A stretch of DNA of 24,786 nucleotides from a virus. The notes under the pieces were generated by a model. It ran no database searches, had not been told where the DNA came from, and worked only from the letters and a program-made list of their open reading frames with translations. The stretch is taken from IMG/VR virus record IMGVR_UViG_3300021138_001175, positions 1-24,786 of that record. One strand, written 5' to 3'. Positions 16,040 through 22,958 of the stretch are shown piece by piece (the first letter of the stretch is position 1; every line of letters starts with the position of its first letter). The position numbers were made by a program, and so were the translations under genes.

Positions 16040-16040
16040 T

Positions 16041-16583
16041 CTACTTAGTACCAATTACCATATAGCGTGTAAACGACCACTCTGGGTAGACAAAGTTTAA
16101 TTTTCCACTATATGCTATCTCTGTTAATGGGTAGTGTTTGATAAAATCTTCAACAGTCGGTGAGTCTACTACGTGGTCATCGTGCGGCATATTGTTGCCT
16201 TGTATAATAACGCGAGTTCCAACAGTAATATTATCAAACCAATCCATACTATCAAAATGCTCACTACTGGTATTAATAATTAAATCCGGCAGGGACGGTG
16301 GACTTTGATTACAGTCTACAGTAAAGGCCTTAAATTGCCATTCTTTAATAACCCAGTTTTCATTGATCATGTCTGCTATTGTTTCGCAAGCAGGATCCAC
16401 ATCAAAACTTTCAATGCGACCAACTTGAAACTTTTCTCGACTTAGTAATAAAAATGCTAGTAGACCATACCAGCCACCATAGATATGTGTTAAATTACTA
16501 GTCCAACCTAATGCTTCTAACTCACGACACAGCCATAGTTTACTGTCTATTTGGCCATTGCTAAATGCATCTTTATCAAGCAT
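16041..16583 (-). CDS. SAM-dependent methyltransferase-like protein
   Basis: A 180-residue protein with a class I methyltransferase look: IYGGWYG (34-40) in the place of the glycine-rich motif I, then RIESFDVDP (56-64) with acidic residues ending strand 2 as for ribose binding, and LIINTSSEHFD (101-111) at strand 4. It is short for the class, so it may be a minimal Rossmann core without a substrate cap. A sugar or protein methyltransferase is the simplest reading, but a non-catalytic relative is possible. Its start overlaps the previous stop as TAATG, so translation is coupled to the glycosyltransferase-like gene. It ends 1 bp from the convergent E1-beta-like gene. Confidence 0.65.
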   Translation of the reverse strand: MLDKDAFSNGQIDSKLWLCRELEALGWTSNLTHIYGGWYGLLAFLLLSREKFQVGRIESFDVDPACETIADMINENWVIKEWQFKAFTVDCNQSPPSLPDLIINTSSEHFDSMDWFDNITVGTRVIIQGNNMPHDDHVVDSPTVEDFIKHYPLTEIAYSGKLNFVYPEWSFTRYMVIGTK

Positions 16584-17509
16584 TACCAGCCCTCTAGTTT
16601 ACGAATAACATCCATCTCGGTAATCATAATGCCTTTGTTTTGATGAGATTTAGCACGATGATCTTTAAAAAATTTACTAGCATTAGCATCAAGCATTACA
16701 ACAGGTAAGTCGAGCTGACCGACTAACTCCTCGGCAACAAGGCCTGCAATATTTTCAGGATTGTCTCCTTTGTTAATAGTTCCAAATAATTCTTTTAGGG
16801 CATCAAAATCCTGTACTAGTCGATAATCCCATGTAGGTGTAATCATAGTCATATAAGTTCCCATACGGGCGCCAAGTATAGACCATATGCCATGCTCAAC
16901 ATCGCGTCCAACATTATGCCATATTGTAAGATTGTCTAAGTTACGTCGATTAACCTGTGCTTTAAAATCAACGATAGTAGGACGGGCGCCGCGATTAAGA
17001 CACATCTTTACACCTTCACGGAAGCCGGCTCGCCATGCCTGGAATGGTGTTGAATTAATGTAAGTAGTAGAGTAACAATCATACATGGCCGTGTAATTAG
17101 GATAAAAACAAAACTCTACATCATTTTCTACTGCACCATCACTTGCTTCGTGTGTACGCATGGCGTAGACAAAGTCCTTGGTCCAGCACGATACTCCACC
17201 ATTCCCATAGACTAGTCCATTGGTGTGATTACGAGCTTTCCAACGGAATACATTATTGGCTGTGGTATCATCTAGCATTAGATATTGATCGAAGAAACTT
17301 TCGTCTGGGATATTATCACCATCAATTAAAATAAATCTATCTGTTGTACTAGCATCTGCAGCCGCTTTATGTGCGGCATCACTGCCTTTAACTCCGTCAA
17401 CTCGTACTGCCCACGGTACCATTTGCTTGATTTTAAGCCAGTTTTCTTCTTTGTTAGGTTCGTCGTAACTTAGATATACACAATCTAAGTCTGCTATGTC
17501 AATGTTCAT
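16583..17509 (-). CDS. GT-A-like putative glycosyltransferase, homologue of the C-terminal domain at 2440-3111
   Basis: A 308-residue protein. LDCVYLSYDEPNKEENW (8-24), AHKAAADASTTDRF (46-59) and the DGDN motif (63-66) line up with the C-terminal domain of the 528-residue protein at 1525-3111, which has SYNEPNAEENW, AHKAAAELATTDMF and DGDA. The shared section continues through YGxGGV and the FxAWRxxFRE segment. The DGD is probably the metal and nucleotide-sugar site. I chose ATG 17509 because it overlaps the previous stop as ATGA and has GGAAG ahead of it; ATG 17521 would add four residues. It has no repeat module, unlike its homologue. The end TAATG couples it to the methyltransferase-like gene. 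Confidence 0.75.
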   Translation of the reverse strand: MNIDIADLDCVYLSYDEPNKEENWLKIKQMVPWAVRVDGVKGSDAAHKAAADASTTDRFILIDGDNIPDESFFDQYLMLDDTTANNVFRWKARNHTNGLVYGNGGVSCWTKDFVYAMRTHEASDGAVENDVEFCFYPNYTAMYDCYSTTYINSTPFQAWRAGFREGVKMCLNRGARPTIVDFKAQVNRRNLDNLTIWHNVGRDVEHGIWSILGARMGTYMTMITPTWDYRLVQDFDALKELFGTINKGDNPENIAGLVAEELVGQLDLPVVMLDANASKFFKDHRAKSHQNKGIMITEMDVIRKLEGW

Positions 17510-17841
17510 CGTAACTTCCATTTTATATGTGGTTCAGACAGATCAACTACTATACTAATATTGTTAGGATGGCAGGGTGTGCCAAGCTCGCCGGGTTTCA
17601 ATTTTAATACAGTATTGGTTACAAGGTATTTTATTTGACCATCAACTACACGAACGTTCGTAGGCGACAGTCCAAATGTTGCTCGATCTATCTCTAAATA
17701 TTTACCGGGTAAATCTTCCATGGAGTAGAATAACGGTAATCCATTGTCATCATAATATAGTCGATAGATATGAGGTTTAGGTTCTGGTAAAGGCGCAAGA
17801 GCAGCCCAAAATTCTTCTTCAGTTAACGGAGTATCACTCAT
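17506..17841 (-). CDS. Small conserved phage protein of unknown function
   Basis: A 111-residue protein: a short Pro-rich start (LAPLPEPKPHIYRLYYDD), then a compact beta-rich region (FYSMEDLPGKYLEID, TNVRVVDGQIKYL) and an end IVVDLSEPHIKWKLR. I have an impression of similar proteins in uncultured aquatic phages but know no function. No membrane segment or metal site is visible. The start has a modest ribosome site (AGAG) and overlaps the upstream gene by 8 bp. The downstream overlap is ATGA, so it is co-translated with the glycosyltransferase-like gene. Confidence 0.72.
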   Translation of the reverse strand: MSDTPLTEEEFWAALAPLPEPKPHIYRLYYDDNGLPLFYSMEDLPGKYLEIDRATFGLSPTNVRVVDGQIKYLVTNTVLKLKPGELGTPCHPNNISIVVDLSEPHIKWKLR

Positions 17842-18112
17842 CGTTGCTCTTTTGATTGTTTCGCTTTTCTTGAATGGTTAATTTATCTTTGCGGGCACGA
17901 TTGTGCCTAGGATTTCCGCAAAGTGTGCAGTGAGGTTGGCCACAGTCCATGACATGATGCTTGGCTAGTCTGTGTGGCTGTGCTTCATCAATGCGTTTAC
18001 TTGCGGCACCAAAGTTTTTATGAGATTTTATAATACCAAGTTGTTTCTTAATAGCTACCCAAGCACGATGCATACGTGTTTTATGTTTAACTTTATCTTC
18101 TTCTTTACTCAT
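17834..18112 (-). CDS. Small basic Cys/His-rich protein (putative zinc knuckle)
   Basis: A 92-residue very basic protein. The centre reads HHVMDCGQPHCTLCGNPR: C57, H61, C62 and C65, with H52 and H53 upstream, could bind one zinc ion. The rest is rich in Lys, Arg and His, suggesting nucleic-acid or ribosome contact. It looks like a small conserved phage protein whose function is unknown to me. I prefer ATG 18112, preceded by AAAGGA at 9 bp, over ATG 18121, which directly abuts that site and adds three residues. It overlaps the upstream gene by 8 bp and the downstream gene by 8 bp. Confidence 0.7.
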   Translation of the reverse strand: MSKEEDKVKHKTRMHRAWVAIKKQLGIIKSHKNFGAASKRIDEAQPHRLAKHHVMDCGQPHCTLCGNPRHNRARKDKLTIQEKRNNQKSNDE

Positions 18113-18845
18113 TTTCAACATCCTTTACGTGATAATGAACTAACCCCCATTGCGCTACTGTATTAATTCTAATACCAGGGTTAGTATGTTCCCATACTAA
18201 TTCATCTGTCCAATTTTCTGCTGTAGTCGGAATCATACCCTTCTTCATATGTATCATAGTTGGACCATGGCCCAAAGGTAATGTCACACGTTCTGGACCC
18301 AGTATTACTGCGGCCATAGCATATACTACGTCAGTTGATGGCACTTCCTCAGGAAACTTTAACAATGTTCGATAAGTAGACCACTGCTCAAATATATTTT
18401 TAACTAAGCCAAAGAACTCTTGTGCCAGTGGACTACGGCGCCAGTAGGTTATACCATTATATACATCGGGTAAATTATTACGATCAAACAATTGACGGTA
18501 TTGCCTTGATCGTCCAGGTTGATCATAAAAGTCTCTACAACCTTGACTAATAACGACTTCGTGAGTTTTGAACAATTCCCACCAATGATCAATAGGACTG
18601 GCGCACCACATGTCTGCTTCTAATTTAATTGTTTCTTGATAAGGACTGGCTGTATAGCATTGCCAGTCATTGGCATAACCACCTTGATCTCCGTGGGGCA
18701 ACATTTCTTTTGTAAGGATAGTTACGTTAGCATCTGGATGCCACTCACGTATAGTGCCGGCAAGACGATGGGCACAGGCCATATAGTCTGTGGTGTCAGA
18801 GTTTATGGCTGGAATAAGATATCCACGTTCAGCTGGCGTTGGCAA
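18105..18845 (-). CDS. GT-A-like nucleotide-sugar transferase-like protein, TTG start
   Basis: A 246-residue protein. GYLIPAINSDTTDYMACAHRL opens a Rossmann-like half, ANVTILTKE is a second strand, and KLEADMWC (74-81) places an ExD acid motif (E76, D78) where GT-A enzymes have DxD. The later segment VYNGITYWRRSP is typical of GT8-like or related folds. The reading frame has a TAG stop 12 bp before TTG 18845, and a strong AGGAG lies 7 bp before that TTG, so TTG is the real start. It overlaps the partner gene upstream by 17 bp. Together with 18829-19629 it may form a two-protein transferase system; the substrate is unknown. Confidence 0.7.
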   Translation of the reverse strand: MPTPAERGYLIPAINSDTTDYMACAHRLAGTIREWHPDANVTILTKEMLPHGDQGGYANDWQCYTASPYQETIKLEADMWCASPIDHWWELFKTHEVVISQGCRDFYDQPGRSRQYRQLFDRNNLPDVYNGITYWRRSPLAQEFFGLVKNIFEQWSTYRTLLKFPEEVPSTDVVYAMAAVILGPERVTLPLGHGPTMIHMKKGMIPTTAENWTDELVWEHTNPGIRINTVAQWGLVHYHVKDVENE

Positions 18846-19629
18846 TGATCGCTCCTAAATGTCCTTTGCCCATGGCATGAAAGTCTTGTTTAAGTATAAT
18901 CCAGCGTGGCTTTTGTTGTTGGTTAACATAGTCTACACGGTATGTATCTTGATCAATTTGAGTTAGTTGATGCTCGTGACTGACACTGGCTAAACTCCAG
19001 GGTATGCCAGGCGAGATTAACGTGTGCCCACTGGTAATGTTTAATGCTATACTAAGTGCGTAGTCATTGCGGTAAGTCGTGCGGCCAATACCATAAAGAT
19101 TGCAATAGTGATTCCAATTATTTTTAATCATCGTCATTAAATCAAAGATCATTTTGGCATAGGAACTACGACGGAACATCATTACAGTGGCCCAGGACAT
19201 TGGCATGCGATTACGACCAAATGTATTATGTTCGTCAAAGCCAGGATGGTTAGTAACATCATAGGCCCGTCCGTGAGCAACAAAGTCGTGTTTAATTGCA
19301 AGCACAGTTTTTAACTGATCCGACGCTACTACATAATCAGCATCTAATACCAAGGTCTGTTGCCAAGGTGATAGTGCGTATGCATCTACGCGATTGCCGT
19401 TAAACCATGTAACGCTAGAATCAATATCGGCAAATTTGCGTGTCTGCTGACTGGTTGTAGCGGCATAAATTGTCTGCTCAAAATAATAATTAGCAGGCGG
19501 TACTTGATCAGTTACCACAGCCACTGGCAACCCAAGATGACGCCGTATATTCTTTGCTGACCAGTTGGCCATAGCAAGATAATCTATGTGCTCATTATTA
19601 TAAGCGAAAATTAATACGCCTGTGGTCAT
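18829..19629 (-). CDS. GT-A-like nucleotide-sugar transferase-like protein
   Basis: A 266-residue protein. VLIFAYNNEHIDYLAMANWSA opens the fold, LPVAVVTDQ is the second strand, and the strand LVLDADYV (93-100) ends in DAD (D96, D98), the metal-binding motif of GT-A folds. ATVMMFRRSSYAKMIFDLM follows as the usual acceptor-side helix. It shares layout with its downstream neighbour (18105-18845): strand, helix, acid motif, xFRRS or xWRRS. No signal peptide. Start ATG 19629 overlaps the previous stop as ATGA. Confidence 0.72.
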   Translation of the reverse strand: MTTGVLIFAYNNEHIDYLAMANWSAKNIRRHLGLPVAVVTDQVPPANYYFEQTIYAATTSQQTRKFADIDSSVTWFNGNRVDAYALSPWQQTLVLDADYVVASDQLKTVLAIKHDFVAHGRAYDVTNHPGFDEHNTFGRNRMPMSWATVMMFRRSSYAKMIFDLMTMIKNNWNHYCNLYGIGRTTYRNDYALSIALNITSGHTLISPGIPWSLASVSHEHQLTQIDQDTYRVDYVNQQQKPRWIILKQDFHAMGKGHLGAIIANAS

Positions 19630-19940
19630 CTATTTCGACTAAGTGCTTCGTATTCTTCGGTCCAAGATTTCATTTGTTCTTGCCAACGTTCTTGTGCTAG
19701 TGTTAATAGTTCTCGATAATCAACAGCAACGGGAGTGTCGTATAAATCAAGCAAATATAATCCTTGCTGACCAACAGTTAACGATGCCGTTAAAATATTA
19801 ATTAATTCGGGACCAGCCTGCCAAAGTCCGCCAGCATGAGCAAAAGTTAACCGGGCTTGATATTTTTCTTTTAAGGTACGCTTGGCAGCTTCGTGATCAA
19901 AACGAGCACGAACGGTGGCTACAATGTTTTCAGTTGTCAT
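19626..19940 (-). CDS. Small conserved phage protein, first gene of the minus accessory operon
   Basis: A 104-residue protein with helical ends (RTLKEKYQARLTFAHAGGLW at the front, LTLAQERWQEQMKSWTEEYE at the back) and a short beta middle (GLYLLDLYDTPVAVDY). I do not know a function. A TATAAT box ends six bases before its ATG and no Shine-Dalgarno sequence fits, so the message is probably leaderless. It shares ATGA with the following GT-A-like gene. This mirrors the arrangement of the small first genes at 334 and 4523. Confidence 0.75.
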   Translation of the reverse strand: MTTENIVATVRARFDHEAAKRTLKEKYQARLTFAHAGGLWQAGPELINILTASLTVGQQGLYLLDLYDTPVAVDYRELLTLAQERWQEQMKSWTEEYEALSRNR

Positions 19941-19946
19941 AGGTTT

Positions 19947-19975
19947 ATTATACTAGTAATTGTACATAAAGTAAA
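19947..19975 (-). promoter_or_regulatory. Sigma-70-type promoter (TTTACT, 17 bp, TATAAT)
   Basis: Minus strand: -35-like TTTACT at 19975-19970, a 17-bp spacer, and a perfect TATAAT at 19952-19947. The ATG begins six bases downstream at 19940. The -35 overlaps the stem of the terminator at 19973-19992, so termination of the structural operon and initiation of the accessory operon share DNA. Confidence 0.65.
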
Positions 19976-19992
19976 GCCCCTTGCGGGGCTTT
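19973..19992 (-). terminator. Terminator after the structural operon
   Basis: An 8-bp perfect stem (19973-19980 with 19985-19992) has a four-base loop that reads GCAA on the minus strand. It ends 21 bp after the stop of 20014-21006. The T tract on the minus strand is interrupted (CTTTACTTTA), so it may be partly leaky. On the plus strand the stem is followed by only a short T run. Confidence 0.7.
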
Positions 19993-20013
19993 TGGTAAGA
20001 CTGTTTGTGTAGT

Positions 20014-21006
20014 TTAGGCTACAGTTGACGCAACAGTTGGGGTGCCCCATGTGTTGGTCAAGTTGGTTGTTTCTGGTGGGAAATATGTAACTATAGTAGC
20101 CGGTGCTGTACCCCAAGAAATTGGATTTCCAGTTGTAGCAGTTCCGCCATTGATATTTGCTGGTGCGCCTGGGTTAGCATCACCGTTGTCATACCAGGTT
20201 GTAGTCAATGTAAGAACTCCTGAACCGTTTTGTGATGCGTTAACTTGTACATAGTTACTGGTATAGGCTGCACCTGTGTCAAATTGTTTAAAAATGGTTG
20301 TTGGTGATGATGTTAATTGATTGTAACCTGTTCCAGTTGTTAATGTGGTCGGAGTACCTGTACCACCTGTTTTAAATGTACCTTGAACTGCAGAACCTTG
20401 CGGAAGATTTTTACTTGTAGCATCAGCTGAGAGATAAACAGCAGAAGGTAGTTTAGCGCCAGCGCCAGCAGCACCAACAAATGCGTTCCACTCTGTATCA
20501 GCTACAGTACCTGTACTTGATTTGCCCCATTGAATGTTAATAACACCGCCTGCACCAAAGAAACTTGTTGCGGCTGCGGCGTTGGCAAAGGTAACAGTAT
20601 CAGTAAATGTGATTGTCCAAGCTGCTGCACCAGAACCTGTTGCGGCTGTTTTACTAACAGTACCAGTAAAGGCTGTGTATTGTGTGCCTTGAGTAGCGGC
20701 ATTAAAACGATTGTTATAACAATTTGTAATGTCTGTATTAACTGCAGACTGTGCAGTAATAGTACTACCTGCTGTTGGGCCTGTACGTGAAGTAATTGAT
20801 GTGCCTTGGTGTGTGGCCATTGATGCAATTGTTGTATTCAACGTTGCCCATTGTGTAGCTGTTACTGTACCTGCTGTAGATACGGTTGCTAATGCTGTTT
20901 GTCCATATGTTGTGTTCCACGTTGCGTTAACGTTGGCTCCAGCTGTAGTGCTAACAAAACCATTATAGTCTGCTGCTTGTATTAATCCGCCCGATGAGTA
21001 TGTCAT
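20014..21006 (-). CDS. Phage structural protein, low-complexity Thr/Ala/Gly-rich (tail/fibre type)
   Basis: A 330-residue protein, very rich in Thr, Ala, Gly, Ser and Asn with hardly any charge. It starts MTYSSGGLIQAADYNGFVST and contains ATWNTTYGQTA and WGKSSTGTVADTEWNAFVGA. This composition is typical of virion surface or tail-fibre-like proteins of marine myoviruses, exposed outside the cell. No catalytic motif is seen. It has a clear ribosome site (AAGGATTAAAAAGA). It lies downstream of a tail-fibre-like gene and ends the structural operon before a terminator. The exact virion position is not known. Confidence 0.65.
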   Translation of the reverse strand: MTYSSGGLIQAADYNGFVSTTAGANVNATWNTTYGQTALATVSTAGTVTATQWATLNTTIASMATHQGTSITSRTGPTAGSTITAQSAVNTDITNCYNNRFNAATQGTQYTAFTGTVSKTAATGSGAAAWTITFTDTVTFANAAAATSFFGAGGVINIQWGKSSTGTVADTEWNAFVGAAGAGAKLPSAVYLSADATSKNLPQGSAVQGTFKTGGTGTPTTLTTGTGYNQLTSSPTTIFKQFDTGAAYTSNYVQVNASQNGSGVLTLTTTWYDNGDANPGAPANINGGTATTGNPISWGTAPATIVTYFPPETTNLTNTWGTPTVASTVA

Positions 21007-21018
21007 TCTTTTTAATCC

Positions 21019-22302
21019 TTAATTTATTGTAACAATAGCTTCAACAGTGCCTTCGCCGCTGTCTACTTTATTTCTAAGTGCGCGGCCAATCACATTAAAT
21101 GCTGTCGCTTCACCTGGTTGTGCAGCTCTGGCTAGGCCATTGCCAGCTGATACTAATCGATCGCCCTTACTTACTCGACCAATGGTTCTTACCGGTACTC
21201 TTCCAGTCATTGCAACTGGGGGATGTGTATCATTTGTTCCGGCATTACTATTCATCAAATATGCTGCTCTAGTACTTATGACTCCAAAGACATTTTCACT
21301 TAAATCTGTGTTAACTTGAGTAATTTCAGCTGATCCACCCAATTCAACCACTGTTCCAGGAACAAGCGCAACATCTGACTCAAAGCGTTCTGCTAAGTCG
21401 GCATAGTTGGCATCAATTTGCAAACCAGTGATAACACCAGTGGCACCATTAATAGACATCGCTGTAGTTGGTGTTCCGGCAATATTAACACTAAAATTAA
21501 TATTACCATTTGTGTCTTGATTGGCAATAGTTGCTGTGGTGCCAGATATACTCAAACGAAGATCACTACTTGCACCAATTGATAGACCGGTATTGTTAAG
21601 AATACCCACTGTGCCTGTAGTCGAAGTGTTGGCGTCAGAGCGCATAAATTGACTGCTGGTTAACGTATTCAATGCTGATGCATTTGTAGCTGTGCCTGTA
21701 AATACAGCGCCAGCTACTCCGCCCACTCCATAGCTCATTGTATATCCAGGATATACCATTGCAAATCCTGCAATCGGTGTTGCTGGAGTAAAGGCTGGAT
21801 CTTTACTAATCATACCAACGATTGTGCCGCCTGCATATAATTCAACTACATAGTGGGTACTGCCAATATTGTCAAGAATTGAAGCAGAAACTGCACCCGT
21901 TGTGCCACCTGGTGTGTTTGAGCCAGGCCCAACTACTAACCAAGTACTGCCAGTCCATACATTTAATTGTTGTGTGCTTGTATTGTACCACAGGTCCCCG
22001 GTAACATTACCAGTTGGCGCTGTGCTTTGTGCGGTAGTAGAACTAATAGTTTTAAATGCACTACCATTATACACTTTGAGTAACGAGTTGCCAGAATCCC
22101 ACCAGAGCTGTCCGGTTAATGGAGCACCAGGCGGTGTAGTATTTGATGAATTTTCTAGAAGATGTACAAAGTTTGTATCTAGAAATGCACCGTATCCTGC
22201 ATAATTCTGCCCTACTAGCGTCATTGAGCTAGCGGTATTGATAGTACCATCTGCTACAACAGCAAATATGGTTCCATCAGTTAAGTTAATTGTATATGAC
22301 AT
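21019..22302 (-). CDS. Phage tail-fibre-like structural protein
   Basis: A 427-residue protein. The N-terminal 90 residues (YTINLTDGTIFAVVADGTIN, then LVGQNYAGYG, HLLENSSN, GQLWWDS) match the attachment-type N-terminus of fibre-like proteins in T4-like aquatic phages. A repeat of the GxLWxxxxxxLxVxxGSxW unit follows at about 65-115. The C-terminus (ADLAERFESDVALVPG, then ENVFGVISTRAAYLMN, GRVPVRTIGRVSKGDRLV, AFNVIGRAL) is a conserved fibre-tip domain, perhaps related to peptidase_G2-like C-terminal domains. It has AAAGGACGGAG ahead of ATG and a TAAATA promoter-like element further up. Probable role: distal tail structure. Confidence 0.75.
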   Translation of the reverse strand: MSYTINLTDGTIFAVVADGTINTASSMTLVGQNYAGYGAFLDTNFVHLLENSSNTTPPGAPLTGQLWWDSGNSLLKVYNGSAFKTISSTTAQSTAPTGNVTGDLWYNTSTQQLNVWTGSTWLVVGPGSNTPGGTTGAVSASILDNIGSTHYVVELYAGGTIVGMISKDPAFTPATPIAGFAMVYPGYTMSYGVGGVAGAVFTGTATNASALNTLTSSQFMRSDANTSTTGTVGILNNTGLSIGASSDLRLSISGTTATIANQDTNGNINFSVNIAGTPTTAMSINGATGVITGLQIDANYADLAERFESDVALVPGTVVELGGSAEITQVNTDLSENVFGVISTRAAYLMNSNAGTNDTHPPVAMTGRVPVRTIGRVSKGDRLVSAGNGLARAAQPGEATAFNVIGRALRNKVDSGEGTVEAIVTIN

Positions 22303-22323
22303 TTATGTTTACTCCGTCCTTTT

Positions 22324-22332
22324 GTATTTACC
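22324..22332 (-). promoter_or_regulatory. T4-late-like element (GGTAAATAC) before the tail-fibre-like gene
   Basis: On the minus strand GGTAAATAC lies 21 bp before the start codon at 22302, with the ribosome site AAAGGACGGAG between them. It shares TAAATA with the elements before 4418 and 4523. The match to TATAAATA is partial. Confidence 0.35.
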
Positions 22333-22352
22333 GCATAATAATATACTCATAT

Positions 22353-22958
22353 TTATGCCGCACTCAAATTAGTTAAAGTCTGAATACGTAGAGTATAGTC
22401 TATTTGTATCTGTCTGTTTAAACTCTTTTGTACAGGATGGAAGATTACATGCGTAATTAATAACAAATTATCAGCACTTCCATTCCAACATTGTAATCCT
22501 AGCTCATCAAACACATAATCACCGTTAAAATTGGTGCTATTATCAAAGGCTTGTTGACCAGCAGGCTCACCGTAATCCAACAAACAAGTAGTCACGATAT
22601 CAGTATACACATTGCCCGAGGTATGTAATACTGTAAGATAGTTATTAACTGGGTCTACGTCAGCTGCTGAATTTTGATTTACTACTTTGGCATAGGTTTC
22701 GTTATATAAACTAGCATTTTGCCCAGTGGTGTTTGGAGGCAAATAGGTAATAACACCAGTTGGATCTACAGCACTTCCGCCGTTTCCAAATGCCATGGCA
22801 TAGATAAATCCAATATTGTTATCGGCTAATGTATTTGCCATAGCAATACTGATATTTTCGTAATGAATTTGATTGGACCCATCAAAAAATACCTCTTTTG
22901 TAGATGGGTCATATATTTTCAAAAATCCTCTTATTGACAGGTTGCTGTTAGTCAACAT
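22353..22958 (-). CDS. Phage structural protein, gene body downstream of a homing endonuclease
   Basis: A 201-residue protein. The N-terminus reads SIRGFLKIYDPSTKEVFFDG followed by NQIHYENISIAMANTLAD, and the middle has YAMAFGNGG and ITYLPPNTTG. It ends LNRQIQIDYTLRIQTL. The whole resembles a structural protein widespread in marine T4-like phages. I chose ATG 22958, with AAAGGAAAG ahead of it, because a longer frame from 23003 lies inside the endonuclease gene and adds unrelated residues. The first 25 or so residues are a second, diverged version of those encoded at 23592-23741. The gene therefore seems to have been split and its 5' end rebuilt. It overlaps the endonuclease gene by 11 bp. Confidence 0.75.
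   Translation of the reverse strand: MLTNSNLSIRGFLKIYDPSTKEVFFDGSNQIHYENISIAMANTLADNNIGFIYAMAFGNGGSAVDPTGVITYLPPNTTGQNASLYNETYAKVVNQNSAADVDPVNNYLTVLHTSGNVYTDIVTTCLLDYGEPAGQQAFDNSTNFNGDYVFDELGLQCWNGSADNLLLITHVIFHPVQKSLNRQIQIDYTLRIQTLTNLSAA

Noticed and set aside
20502-20828. 108-codon minus-strand frame rich in Leu, Gln and Val
   Set aside because: It is a shifted frame of the low-complexity structural gene; its composition follows from that gene's repetitive codons.
21869-22204. 111-codon plus-strand frame
   Set aside because: It is antisense to the tail-fibre-like gene; Val/Pro-rich content is a by-product of the opposite strand.
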